A stretch of 64,000 nt of DNA from Bin87 sp965232895 (GCA_965232895.1 OZ247430.1:2914001-2978000); one strand, 5' to 3'. Counted from the first letter of the stretch, positions 8,312 through 16,759 are shown. Notes: generated from the sequence alone by a model not told the origin. Translations and numbers: made by a program.

Positions 8312-8333
8312 GGGGCGAATGATCATTCGCCCC
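8312..8333. repeat. 22-bp palindrome, copy 2 (right flank of IS)
   Basis: Identical to the palindrome at 6887-6908 and directly adjacent to the right terminal repeat of the insertion sequence. Outer flanks (GTA before the left copy, TACC after the right copy) together recreate the context seen around the empty palindrome at 41496. Confidence 0.9.
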
Positions 8334-8408
8334 TACCACTCGGTCAGCACATCCCATTCATCCTGTCGATCCATGCCAACAGCTCACGCGCAACCAGCTC
8401 CAGTGGTT

Positions 8409-8710
8409 GTAACTGTTCAGGGTCGTGGCGCTGAATGGGCAGAAGTTGGTTGGGGGATGGCTGGCGTTGAGGACGGGGAACGCTTCGTCTTCGTGGCCGA
8501 ACTGGACGCGCCGTCGGACTACAACGCCGCCGAGCGCAGCCTGCGGCCGCTGGTGACCAGCGGGAAGATCAGCGGGGGCGCCCGGTTGGGAGCGGGCGCC
8601 GAGACCAAAATGACCCTGGCCTCAGTCTTCGGCGCCTGGCGAGCGCAAAGCCTCAACCCACTCACCTCCTGCCGCCAACTGCTCGCTTCCCCTCAACCCT
8701 GAACAGTTAC
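8409..8710 (+). mobile_element. Internally deleted IS66-type element
   Basis: Bounded by perfect 15-bp inverted repeats GTAACTGTTCAGGGT (8409-8423) and its complement (8696-8710), starting with the GTAA typical of IS66 ends. Inside lies only the C-terminal end of an IS66-type transposase. The 302-bp length and intact ends make it a miniature derivative that could be moved in trans. I see no convincing 8-bp target duplication. Confidence 0.75.
8480..8702 (+). pseudogene. C-terminal fragment of IS66-family transposase
   Basis: An open stretch reading DAPSDYNAAERSLRPLV, SGKISGGARLGAG and MTLASVFGAWRAQSLNP matches the conserved C-terminus of IS66 transposases (the N/YNAAER...RPLV..RKISGG and ..A..GLNP motifs). 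The N-terminal and catalytic core regions are absent. The fragment lies wholly inside the 8409-8710 inverted-repeat element. Confidence 0.8.
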
Positions 8711-8717
8711 GACCGTG

Positions 8718-9599
8718 CTACAGATCGGCCGCCAACCGCCGCACCAGGTTCGCCGCCGCTTCACGGGTGTCGTCGCGTTGCAGCGCGTACTCCAGCGAAG
8801 CTCTGAGCAATCCCAGCGGGTTGCCGCCGTCATAGCGTGTCCCTTCAAACTCGCAGGCGTACACGGCCACATCTTCCATCAGCAACGCCAATCCGTCGGT
8901 CAGCTGGATCTCGCCCCGGGCGCCCGGGGGTGTGCGCTCGAGGCAATCGAACACCTGCGGCGGGAGAAGATAACGGCCCACGATGGACAGGTTGGACGGC
9001 GCCGTCCCCGGCGGTGGCTTTTCCACCATACCGCGGACTCGGTGTCGACCATCCCCCGATGGTTCCGAGTCCACGACGCCGTAATTCTGCACCAGTTCCC
9101 ACGGCACGCGCTCCACCGCCACCGCTGCGGCGCCGTCTTCGCCGGCGACGGCAGCCATCATCTGGGACAGCACTCCCGGCGAGTTGTCGACTATGTCGTC
9201 CGGCAAAATCACGGCGAACGGTTCATTCCCAACGGCCTCTCGCGCCGTGAGCACGGCATGACCCAAACCCAGCGGTTCCTCCTGGATCACGAATGACACA
9301 TTGGCCAGATCCGAACCGGATCGGACTTTCTCCAGGAGCTGCGCGTCGCCGGCCAGTCGCGCTTCCAGATCCGGTCGCGGCCGGAAGTACTCGGCGATCC
9401 CTTCTTTTCCGGGGGAGGTGACGACGATTACATCCGTAATTCCCGCTTCCGCGGCCTCTTCCACCACGTACTGCAGCATGGGCCGGTCGAGAATGGGCAG
9501 CAATTCCTTGGGCACGGATCGGGTTACCGGCAGGAACCTGGTGCCCAATCCGGCGGCCGGTATGACTGCTTTACGAATAGCGGCGCACATCGCCAACAA
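8718..9599 (-). CDS. galU: UTP-glucose-1-phosphate uridylyltransferase
   Basis: 293 residues making UDP-glucose from UTP and glucose-1-phosphate, for cell-envelope sugars. The nucleotide-binding opening AVIPAAGLGTRFLPVTRSVPKELLPI (residues 11-35) and later VVTSPGKEGI, FVIQEEPLGLGHAV, ILPDDIV, and MVEKPPPGTAPSN are diagnostic. The start at 9599 or an internal ATG three codons later are both possible. Its 3' end is 8 bases from the IS66 relic. Length is normal for the family. Confidence 0.93.
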   Translation of the reverse strand: MLAMCAAIRKAVIPAAGLGTRFLPVTRSVPKELLPILDRPMLQYVVEEAAEAGITDVIVVTSPGKEGIAEYFRPRPDLEARLAGDAQLLEKVRSGSDLANVSFVIQEEPLGLGHAVLTAREAVGNEPFAVILPDDIVDNSPGVLSQMMAAVAGEDGAAAVAVERVPWELVQNYGVVDSEPSGDGRHRVRGMVEKPPPGTAPSNLSIVGRYLLPPQVFDCLERTPPGARGEIQLTDGLALLMEDVAVYACEFEGTRYDGGNPLGLLRASLEYALQRDDTREAAANLVRRLAADL

Positions 9600-9665
9600 T
9601 CATAGCACGATGCGGTGGTGTCGCCGGACGTGCCCGTGGCGGCGACGTCAGCGCGGGCGAGCGGG

Positions 9666-9932
9666 CTATTCCGGATGTGTCAAACGCTCAGCGCTTTCTA
9701 CCGGTCGCGGCGAAGCGCGCCGGGTGCTGGCCAGGTAAGCGATCACGATCATGGCCGGCATGGCCAGGATAATGATCCCGATGATGATGACCACGGTGAG
9801 CTCAGTGAAGCCCAGCTTCCCCAGCAGGATGTGGCTGAGGGCGGCCATGATCCACTGCAGCAGGGTCGGATCCGCCTCCCCGTGGTGGCGTCCCACTGCC
9901 GCCAGTATGGCAACAAACGCTGTTCCGCCCAT
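9666..9932 (-). CDS. Small membrane protein, unknown function
   Basis: 88 residues from ATG 9932 (a TTG at 9962 would add ten). One strong membrane helix (TVVIIIGIIILAMPAMIVI) and a weaker N-terminal hydrophobic stretch are visible; the tail is basic. It begins shortly after the stop of the upstream MFS gene (9972) and is probably co-transcribed with it. I do not recognise the family; the coding call rests on position and composition. Confidence 0.45.
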   Translation of the reverse strand: MGGTAFVAILAAVGRHHGEADPTLLQWIMAALSHILLGKLGFTELTVVIIIGIIILAMPAMIVIAYLASTRRASPRPVESAERLTHPE

Positions 9933-9971
9933 ATAGCGATCACCGCGGGCCGAACCGGTCAAACGGCGGCC

Positions 9972-11444
9972 CTAGTATCGTCCTCCCGCCCCGGCCGTCG
10001 CCAACTGCGGGCCGCCCTCTGCCGGACGCGAGTTGTACCGGCTGGAATAGTGGTACTCCTTGATGCTGTAGGCCATGATCGAAGCCGGAATCAGGGTGAG
10101 GCCCGCGATCAGGAACGGCCAGAAATAGCTGTTGCCAAACCATTCGTAGGCGTAACCCGCAAACTGGATGCTGAAGAACGACCCGATCTGATGGGAGAAA
10201 AACACCCAGCCGCTGATGGTTCCCAGCGCGCGGAACCCGTAAACGTCAGCCGTCAGCGTCGACGTCAACGGTACGCTGGCCACCCAGGACATGCCGGACA
10301 GCAGGGCGAACGCCACCAGCCCCAACATTCCATACCCCATCAGTGGCAGGAACACCAGGGCCATGAACGCCACGCCTCGAGTCGCGTAAACCAACGCTAG
10401 CACGTTCTTGCGCCGCATCCGGTCACCCATGAACCCGGTGATGATCACACCTGCGGCGTTGAGCCCCGTCATTACGCCGAACATCAGCGCGGCGAAGACC
10501 TTCTTGTCATCGAAGGTCATCCACAGGAAGTTGACCGTGTCCGGCAGGATGTCCTCCGCGTACGGTATGAAGTGAATACTCAGCAGGCCGGTGGTGATGC
10601 CGCAAACCACGTATGCGCCGGACAACTGCCACATGGGCGGCGTCTTGAAGCACTGCCGCCAACTGTTCACTTCGTACAGGCCGGACTGGCGTCTCTGCGG
10701 CGCGCTTCCTGCCGGAGCATCCTCGGGATTGGGGTCGCCATCCGGGTTCAGCCCCATGTCCGCCGGGCTGGGCCGGAGGAAAAACACCGCCAGCGGCGCC
10801 GACAGGAATATGACCATCGCGCCCAGCAGGAACCACACGGTGCGCCAACCGACCAGTTCCACCCCGGCTACGTTCAGGCTGGAGCCGTCGATAACGCCCA
10901 TCAGGTATGCGGCGAAGGGGATCATCAGCAGGCCGCCGATGGAAGTGCCGGCTGCGGCAAGGCCCGTCGCCTTGCTCCTCTTGCGCTGGAACCAGCGCAC
11001 CACCAGGGCCAGCATGTTGGTTATCGACGCCGCGCTCAGGCAGGTGTTGATCACGATGGAGAACACCACTATGAACCACAGCAGGTCCAATGGGATGCTG
11101 ACCACGCCCAAGTTGAGGGAGTGGTCCAGGTCCTGGATGAACGCGAGGCTCATGATCGCCAGGCCCATTATGGACAGCCCGATGCCAAACACCCGACGCG
11201 GGCCGTACTTGTCGAACAGCGCGCCCATGATGGGCTGCATGGCTCCGTTTATGAGAAAGCCAACGGAACCCACCCAGGAAATATCAGAGCGGTCCCACCC
11301 GAACGTGGGCTCCATCTCGGTAACAAACAGGCCGAACCCCTGACGGCCCGGCATGGAAAGGAACGAAACAAAGAAGCAGGTGGCAACGATATACCAGCCG
11401 AAATACATCGGCGCGGCAACCGGCGCTGCGGATTTGGATGTCAT
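9972..11444 (-). CDS. MFS transporter
   Basis: 490 residues from the ATG at 11444, preceded by AAGGGG; an upstream in-frame start at 11501 is less likely. About twelve membrane helices are visible. The first loop (GRQGFGLFVTEMEPTFGWDRSDISWVGS) and DKYGPRRVFG fit the oxalate/formate-antiporter-like and monocarboxylate-type MFS group, and a second MFS gene at 12205 is clearly related. The central loop is acidic and Pro-rich. The substrate cannot be read from sequence; organic acid transport is the best guess. Confidence 0.88.
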   Translation of the reverse strand: MTSKSAAPVAAPMYFGWYIVATCFFVSFLSMPGRQGFGLFVTEMEPTFGWDRSDISWVGSVGFLINGAMQPIMGALFDKYGPRRVFGIGLSIMGLAIMSLAFIQDLDHSLNLGVVSIPLDLLWFIVVFSIVINTCLSAASITNMLALVVRWFQRKRSKATGLAAAGTSIGGLLMIPFAAYLMGVIDGSSLNVAGVELVGWRTVWFLLGAMVIFLSAPLAVFFLRPSPADMGLNPDGDPNPEDAPAGSAPQRRQSGLYEVNSWRQCFKTPPMWQLSGAYVVCGITTGLLSIHFIPYAEDILPDTVNFLWMTFDDKKVFAALMFGVMTGLNAAGVIITGFMGDRMRRKNVLALVYATRGVAFMALVFLPLMGYGMLGLVAFALLSGMSWVASVPLTSTLTADVYGFRALGTISGWVFFSHQIGSFFSIQFAGYAYEWFGNSYFWPFLIAGLTLIPASIMAYSIKEYHYSSRYNSRPAEGGPQLATAGAGGRY

Positions 11445-11573
11445 ACGACCCCTTGTCAGGCGCGTTCCGTGATCTGATGCACGGGCATCGCCACGTATCA
11501 TGCCATCATAGCAGGCAGGTCAACCGGGCGCTATCACGGGTTTTGGGCTGGTGGCGCGAAAACGGCCTTGCGA

Positions 11574-12170
11574 TTACCTCTCCCGAGGCGGGCGACGGCG
11601 GTGATGGAAGATCTCCGACAACGGTATTGCCAGTTCCGGCAGGAGTGGCGTTATCAGCACGTCGCCAGGGCCAAGTACCGCCCGCTCCGCATATACGCCA
11701 CCCCGCAGTTCCAGTTGGGTTACGGTGTCGTTGCGCGGGTCTATGGGCCAATACTCGGCAACGCCGGCTTCGGCATAGATTTGGCGTTTGCGAACCAGGT
11801 CGCGGTTGCGGTCAGTGGACAGGATTTCCACCACGATATCGGGCGTTCCCTCCACCCGGCTCACGCCCACGATGCCCCGACTTTGCGCAAGGATTATGAC
11901 GATATCAGGCTCGGGCGCTCGCTGTAGTTCCCGGGACAGGATGGTGGTCATTTCGTGGTAAAACTCAGCGGGTGGATCTTCAAAGCCGTCCAAGTAGTCG
12001 TCGATATGGCGGCAGAACCGCTGAATGATGAACTGGTGATCCGGGCTGCCTGACCCCATGATGTACAGCACTCCGTCGTCGAGCTCCCACTTGCCGTCGG
12101 TCTCGCCCAAGGCCAGGAAGTCGTCCAGGGACATTCGCATTCCCGTGCGGTATTTCGTGGTGGTGGTCAT
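11574..12170 (-). CDS. Uma2 family endonuclease-like protein
   Basis: 198 residues of the Uma2/DUF820 family, which adopts a PD-(D/E)XK restriction-endonuclease fold. Visible features are MSLDDFLALGETDGKWELDDG at the N-terminus, EPDIVIIL, GTPDIVVEILSTDRNRDLVRKRQIYAEAGVAEYWPID with the catalytic Asp, Glu and following basic residue, then the C-terminal TPLLPELAIPLSEIF. Biological role of this expanded family is unknown. It lies between the two MFS genes. Confidence 0.9.
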   Translation of the reverse strand: MTTTTKYRTGMRMSLDDFLALGETDGKWELDDGVLYIMGSGSPDHQFIIQRFCRHIDDYLDGFEDPPAEFYHEMTTILSRELQRAPEPDIVIILAQSRGIVGVSRVEGTPDIVVEILSTDRNRDLVRKRQIYAEAGVAEYWPIDPRNDTVTQLELRGGVYAERAVLGPGDVLITPLLPELAIPLSEIFHHRRRPPRER

Positions 12171-12204
12171 CGCATCCTCCGCATCTGCCGGCTGGATGGG
12201 CTGG

Positions 12205-13533
12205 TCAGTCAGCGGCCCCAGCTACAGCCGGAGCGGTCTGATAGCGCACCGAGTACCTGCGCTCCCGAATGGAGAATGCGCTGATCGCCGCCGGGTAGAG
12301 CATCACCGCCGCGATGATGAACGCCGCCACGTAGTCGCCGGTGATCTCGCGCAGGTAGCCGGCCATCAGCACGCTGGTGAACCCTCCCAACTGGTGGAAC
12401 AGGAAGGCCACTCCCGAAATGGTCGCCAGCGACTTCAACCCATACACCTCGGCCGTCAGCGAAGTCGTCAGCGGGGCCGTGGCGATCCAGGACAGGCCCG
12501 CAACCACGGAGAAGATCAGCAACCCGGCTATCACCGGTATGCCGGGTACGATCAGCGAAGCCACCAGGATCACATAGCCGGTTCCCCGACAGAAATACAC
12601 CAGCGCGAGCCAGTTCTTGCGCCGGCCGATGCGGTCGGAAATCCAGCCGGCGCCGGTGGCTCCCAGCGCGTTGAGGCCCGACATCAGCCCGAAGATCAAC
12701 GCTGCGGTCTGCGGGTTGATCCCTTCTTCCACTGCCATCGGCACAAAGTGCACGGCCAGCATGAACGTCGTCGACCCACAGATAAAGTACGAGAAACTCA
12801 TCTGCCAGATCGGGAGCGAACGGAATGCCTGACGCCAGTTCTCGGCGAACAGTGGCTGAGGCGGCGGTCCCTCGGCTCCCGGCGAACCCCCCGGCCCAGT
12901 GTCGGGAACCGGGTCGCCGTCGGGTGTCAAACCCTTCTTCGCCGGATCGTCGTGCAGGAACATGAAAGCCAGGGGGATCCCCAGCGCCAGGATCATCACA
13001 CCCAGCACGATCCACGACAGCCGCCAGTCGATCAGGCTGATCATGTACGCCGCAAAGGGAACCAGGATCAAACCGCCCAGGGACATGCCGGAGGCGTTCA
13101 GGCCGATGACCAGACCCCGACGGCGGCGGAACCATTTGCTGAGCATTGCCCCGGTGTTGGTCAACGACGTGCCGCTCTGGCCCACCGCCGCTACCACGCC
13201 AAAAATCGAGATCAGGTACCAGATGCTGCCTGTGGCCGCCATCAGCAGCGTGGACACGCCCACGACGACAATGCCCGCCATCACTACGATCCGCACGCCC
13301 ACCCGGTCGAACAGGTACCCCATGAAAGGCTGCGACACCCCGTTCAGCAAGGCCCCAAGCGCGGCCGCCCACGAGACGACGGTCCGGTTCCACTCGAATT
13401 CCGCCTCCATGGGCACGACGAAGGCGCCGAACGCGTTCCGCGTGCCCATGGTGAGGAACGCGATGAACATGCAGGTGGCCACGACGAACCACCCGTAAAA
13501 CATGCCGGACCGCGCCGGATTACTCACCGCCAT
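12205..13533 (-). CDS. MFS transporter
   Basis: 442 residues from the ATG at 13533, downstream of a G-rich ribosome-binding stretch. Twelve helices can be traced. It shares with the 9972 gene the FYGW.VVATC.F..F opening, GTRNAFGAFVVPMEAEFEWNRTVVSW-type first loop and DRVG.R signature. Probably a paralogue carrying an organic anion. The Uma2 gene at 11574 lies directly downstream with a 34-base gap. Confidence 0.88.
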   Translation of the reverse strand: MAVSNPARSGMFYGWFVVATCMFIAFLTMGTRNAFGAFVVPMEAEFEWNRTVVSWAAALGALLNGVSQPFMGYLFDRVGVRIVVMAGIVVVGVSTLLMAATGSIWYLISIFGVVAAVGQSGTSLTNTGAMLSKWFRRRRGLVIGLNASGMSLGGLILVPFAAYMISLIDWRLSWIVLGVMILALGIPLAFMFLHDDPAKKGLTPDGDPVPDTGPGGSPGAEGPPPQPLFAENWRQAFRSLPIWQMSFSYFICGSTTFMLAVHFVPMAVEEGINPQTAALIFGLMSGLNALGATGAGWISDRIGRRKNWLALVYFCRGTGYVILVASLIVPGIPVIAGLLIFSVVAGLSWIATAPLTTSLTAEVYGLKSLATISGVAFLFHQLGGFTSVLMAGYLREITGDYVAAFIIAAVMLYPAAISAFSIRERRYSVRYQTAPAVAGAAD

Positions 13534-13631
13534 GATGCCCCCATGCCCCTTCGCTACGTTGCCCGTGGATTGAGGCGGATTGTATGCCTGCAACGGTGGG
13601 GGCGCAAGGCAGATCTCAATCGCCGAGGTGG

Positions 13632-14216
13632 CTACTTCGTCACCGGGGGCATGAATTCGCGCAGTTCCAGGGTCACATCGGGAAAAGCCTGTGGGCTGAT
13701 GCTGCCACCGGCGGGAATAGTGCGGACAGTGGAGTACTCGGTTCCCACCGGATCGGTACGGGCCTCGACTTCACCAGTGCGCAGATTGGCTATCCACAGC
13801 TCCGGGATGCCGGCAGCGGCATAGAACTCTGACTTCAGGCCATAGTCGTACTCGAGCGAACTGTCGGCTACTTCAATCAGCAACAGCACGTCCTCTGGCG
13901 TCGCCGTCTCGACGTGGTAGTCAGGTCGAGGCCGCAACAGGACGATGTCCGGTTCCGGCATCCCATAGTCATCCAGCTGTATAGAACCCTGCACCCGTAC
14001 AATAGCGCGACCCACCAGAGCCGGGGCGAAGAGCATCGTGAGGGCGTCGGTGCAGAAAAGGTGCCGGTTCCCAATTGCCGCCATCTGAATGATCTCCCCG
14101 GCCAGCAGTTCAACGTGTTCATCCTCATGCAGAATACCGGCCTCGCCCATGGCCAGGTATTCGGCCACGGTGAAGAGCCGGCGGTGTACCTGGGTTCGGG
14201 TGGCGGTCGTGGTCAT
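13632..14216 (-). CDS. Uma2 family endonuclease-like protein
   Basis: 194 residues. The N-terminus VHRRLFTVAEYLAMGEAGILHEDEHVELLAGEII is typical Uma2, with MPEPDIVLLRPR carrying the first Asp and VLLLIEVADSSLEYDYGLKSEFYAAAGIPELWI carrying Glu and the downstream Lys. Its start codon overlaps the stop of the winged-helix-like gene (ATGA, 14213-14216), which implies translational coupling and a shared task. Confidence 0.9.
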   Translation of the reverse strand: MTTTATRTQVHRRLFTVAEYLAMGEAGILHEDEHVELLAGEIIQMAAIGNRHLFCTDALTMLFAPALVGRAIVRVQGSIQLDDYGMPEPDIVLLRPRPDYHVETATPEDVLLLIEVADSSLEYDYGLKSEFYAAAGIPELWIANLRTGEVEARTDPVGTEYSTVRTIPAGGSISPQAFPDVTLELREFMPPVTK

Positions 14217-14473
14217 TGAGGCACCTCGATTTTGATGAAAACCTTGGTTTCCGGGTTTTGGACGACCTCATTGCGTGCCATCAATCCCCCCAGCACCGAA
14301 TAGGTCAGGTAGTTGCGCTGGCCGTCGCGTATGGATGAGCGCAGGCCGAGCGCGTCCGCGATCTGGGAGTTGCGCAGCCCGGCGGGATGGGACTCCAGCA
14401 GCATCAGGACCGCACCCTCAATATACCGCAAGCCTTCTTGTGCCAAAACTCGGGCAGCCGTGTCGTCGCTCAT
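14213..14473 (-). CDS. Small winged-helix-like protein coupled to Uma2
   Basis: 86 residues with the pattern of a winged helix: EGAVLMLLESHPAGLRNSQIADALGLRS followed by LTYSVLGGLMARNEVVQ and a basic beta-wing. It overlaps the downstream Uma2 gene by four bases. A sequence-specific DNA-binding partner or regulator of the nuclease-like protein is plausible; this is inferred from the overlap and fold pattern only. Confidence 0.65.
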   Translation of the reverse strand: MSDDTAARVLAQEGLRYIEGAVLMLLESHPAGLRNSQIADALGLRSSIRDGQRNYLTYSVLGGLMARNEVVQNPETKVFIKIEVPQ

Positions 14474-14512
14474 GGAGATTCGCCAATTATATTATTCGTC
14501 ACGCTTCCGCGT

Positions 14513-14761
14513 TTAGCCGCAGAGAGGAACATCCAACGGCAAACCTGCATACGTCAAAGGATGATCAGTCTGCATGTGGGGCTCAATACAACGAACGCAA
14601 GTGATGAGCCCGCAATCCCAATCTTCGCAAATCTCGCAGCAGTTGTCGCAAGTCAGTCGTGCGCAATCGATACACGAATAATCGTATATCGGTTCCAGTT
14701 CCCTGTTGCAGTAGAAACAAACTGATGCACGAGATCTAACATTGTCAATACGGTTGGACAT
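14513..14761 (-). CDS. Cysteine-rich zinc-ribbon mini-protein
   Basis: 82 residues with eleven cysteines concentrated in CFYCNREL, YSCIDCARLTCDNCCEICEDWDC and LITCVRC, plus late His residues, enough for two or three zinc sites in a B-box- or RING-like order. Such arrangements suit protein-protein contacts. It lies alone on the minus strand between the coiled-coil gene and the winged-helix gene. No family is recognised. Confidence 0.55.
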   Translation of the reverse strand: MSNRIDNVRSRASVCFYCNRELEPIYDYSCIDCARLTCDNCCEICEDWDCGLITCVRCIEPHMQTDHPLTYAGLPLDVPLCG

Positions 14762-14830
14762 TGCTACACCTCAGCATTGAAAACAGAGAAGACACTCGCG
14801 ATCTGCGCTGGACAAGCAGATGGAGATTGA

Positions 14831-15733
14831 TCATATCCCCCGCAGCAACCGGGGCGGTAACCGGTAGCAGTACACGGCTCCTTGCGCGATTTGGTCGTCT
14901 ATATTCCAGTCGGTGCGTACTGCGGCGATTGCAGCACGGGCCGGCAGTCCGGTGAATTGGGTGACGTAGCCGGCGTTGCGCATGGCGCGCCGGGTGTCGC
15001 GATCATCAGCAGTGTATGACGACTCGACGGCCACATAGACCGTCTGGTCGTTCTCATCGCTGGCTTCCATGATCAGATCGGACAGCAGGAAACTCTCCAA
15101 TGAGTCCTGATCTATGCCCGACAGATCTTGTCCGGCGATCAAAGCGGCCAAATCCGCACCGTCAAGATTTTTTATGAGGCGCAGCCCCATTGCGTTGGCA
15201 ATGGCCGGAGCTACGCGGGGAGCCAGACTGTCGGTCGCCAAGCCTTTGAGCTCCCCAACGTCATCCCGAAGCCGCTCCAGCTGGTAAGTATTCTGGTCAA
15301 CCCGCTCGGTTAGCCGATCTATCCGCTCCGTAAGCCGGTCCACTCGCTCCGTGAGCTGCGCCAGCTGCTCCGCAATCTGGTCCACACGTTCCGTGAGCCG
15401 GTCCACACGCTCCGTGAGCCGGTCCACGCGCTCCGTGAGCTGCGCCAGCTGTTCCGCAATCTGGTCCACACGTTCCGTGAGCCGATCTATCCGCTCCGTG
15501 AGCTGGTCCACGCGCTCCGTGAGCTGCGCCAGCTGTTCCGCAATCTGGTCCACTCGCTCCGTGAGCTGCGTCAGCTGCTCTGCATTCTGGTCTATCCGCA
15601 GGGCCAATCTGCCGACAGTTTCCGGAAGTTCCAGCAGTTCCCGGGTCAGCAGCCGGGAGCGCATACCTTCAAGCAGGTGCGGATTGGCGTCCAGCACCTG
15701 CATGAGTTCTTCTACCGTGGTGAACGTAGCCAT
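14831..15733 (-). CDS. Heptad-repeat coiled-coil protein with nuclease-like C-terminus, copy A
   Basis: 300 residues. Residues about 45-150 are a continuous coiled coil built on 7-residue units (LTERVDQ/IAEQLAQ variants). The C-terminal 130 residues (FLLSDLIMEASDENDQTVYVAVESSYTADDRDTRRAMRNAGYV) look like a small PD-(D/E)XK-type or Uma2-related domain with a conserved VAVE core, though this assignment is by eye. It is the downstream product of a tandem duplication with the gene at 15890. Confidence 0.75.
   Translation of the reverse strand: MATFTTVEELMQVLDANPHLLEGMRSRLLTRELLELPETVGRLALRIDQNAEQLTQLTERVDQIAEQLAQLTERVDQLTERIDRLTERVDQIAEQLAQLTERVDRLTERVDRLTERVDQIAEQLAQLTERVDRLTERIDRLTERVDQNTYQLERLRDDVGELKGLATDSLAPRVAPAIANAMGLRLIKNLDGADLAALIAGQDLSGIDQDSLESFLLSDLIMEASDENDQTVYVAVESSYTADDRDTRRAMRNAGYVTQFTGLPARAAIAAVRTDWNIDDQIAQGAVYCYRLPPRLLRGI
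15300..15590. repeat. 21-bp minisatellite coding for coiled-coil heptads, copy A
   Basis: Imperfect tandem 21-bp units (one heptad each), organised into a longer block alternating TERVDR/TERVDQ and AEQLAQ units. Less homogeneous than the array at 16398. Confidence 0.75.
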
Positions 15734-15787
15734 TTTGTACCACTCGCTGACTCGATGATACCAGAGGCGAGGCGAGCGCCCGCCATC

Positions 15788-15889
15788 TTACACGTCCTTC
15801 AGCGCCAGCGCATCCCGGCCGACGCCGGTGCCCGCCACCGACCGAACACCATGCCGGCGCTCAGGTCGCTGCCGCCCGGGTAGTTGTGA
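15788..15889 (-). pseudogene. Duplicated 3' fragment of the TcuA-like gene
   Basis: About 100 bases match the last 110 bases of the flavoprotein gene at 16814 (same order: NYPGGS.LSAGMVFGR, then ALALKDV before the stop), with an indel and substitutions. It lies immediately downstream of coiled-coil gene copy B exactly as the real 3' end lies upstream of it, marking the edge of a tandem duplication. Confidence 0.75.
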
Positions 15890-16759
15890 TTACTCCGCTG
15901 GCAAACTCCGTTCCGGCATCCGGTACAGATGCACTTCACCAGTCTCAACCATCTCATCTATGCGCCGGTCAGTGCGCGCTGCGACTACTATCGCATGGGC
16001 CGGCAGTCCGGTGAAGCGAGTCATGTAGCCGGCGTTGCGAATGGCGCGACGGGTATCGCGCTCATCGGCGGTGTACGATGCTTCAACCGCAACGTAACAG
16101 GTTTGGGTATCGCCGGTGGCTTCCATAATCAGGTCGGCGATCAGGAAGCTGTCCCACTCATTCCGGGGGATGTCGGCGATATCCTGTCCTTCCACCAGAT
16201 CTAGCAAATCGTCCTGACTGAGATTTCGCGTGCGTCGCAAACCCAGGGAGTTGGCGATAGCGGTGGCGTTTTTCAGGACGGCGTTGCTGGCCATCATATT
16301 TCTGAGGCCACCGATGTCGTCCTGGACCCGCCGCATCCCTCTTTCCAGAGCCTGTAACCTCTGATCCGTCGATGCTGCGAGGCGGTCAACAGTTTCCGTG
16401 AGCTGGCCCACACGCTCCGTGAGCTGGCCCACACGCTCCGTGAGCTGGTCCATCCGCTCCGTGAGCTGGTCCACTCGCTCCGTGAGCTGGTCCACTCGCT
16501 CCGTGAGCTGGTCCACTCGCTCCGTGAGCTGGTCCACTCGCTCCGTGAGCTGGTCCACTCGCTCCGTGAGCTGGTCCACTCGCTCCGTGAGCCGCGTCAG
16601 CTGCTCTGCATTCTGGTCTATCCGCAGAGCCAATCTGCCGACAGTTTCCGGGAGTTCCAGCAGCTCCCGGGTCAACAGCCGGGAGCGCATGCCTTCAAGC
16701 AGATGCGGACTTGCATCCAGCGCCTGCATGAGTTCTTCTACCGTGTTGAAAGTAGTCAT
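15890..16759 (-). CDS. Heptad-repeat coiled-coil protein with nuclease-like C-terminus, copy B
   Basis: 289 residues, paralogue of the gene at 14831 (shared opening TVEELMQ.LDA.PHLLEGMRSRLLTRELLELPETVGRLALRIDQNAEQL in pieces, and shared tail VAVEASYTADERDTRRAIRNAGY). The middle is an almost pure run of LTERVDQ heptads. A cytoplasmic rod with a C-terminal enzymatic or binding head is suggested. It starts 54 bases after the TcuA-like gene stops and may be co-transcribed. Confidence 0.75.
   Translation of the reverse strand: MTTFNTVEELMQALDASPHLLEGMRSRLLTRELLELPETVGRLALRIDQNAEQLTRLTERVDQLTERVDQLTERVDQLTERVDQLTERVDQLTERVDQLTERMDQLTERVGQLTERVGQLTETVDRLAASTDQRLQALERGMRRVQDDIGGLRNMMASNAVLKNATAIANSLGLRRTRNLSQDDLLDLVEGQDIADIPRNEWDSFLIADLIMEATGDTQTCYVAVEASYTADERDTRRAIRNAGYMTRFTGLPAHAIVVAARTDRRIDEMVETGEVHLYRMPERSLPAE
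16398..16586. repeat. 21-bp minisatellite, nine units, copy B
   Basis: Nine consecutive 21-bp units beginning GTGAGCTGG, most ending in TCCACTCGCTCC, with five or six identical in a row. Each unit encodes one heptad on the minus strand, so slippage would change the rod length by whole heptads without breaking the frame. Confidence 0.9.

Noticed and set aside
10572..13824. Long plus-strand frames opposite the two MFS and Uma2 genes
   Set aside because: Arg/His/Gln-rich translations without family patterns; the minus-strand genes have full motifs and good starts.
16398..16586. CRISPR array
   Set aside because: Units of 21 bp are contiguous with no spacers and are in-frame codons of a coiled coil.
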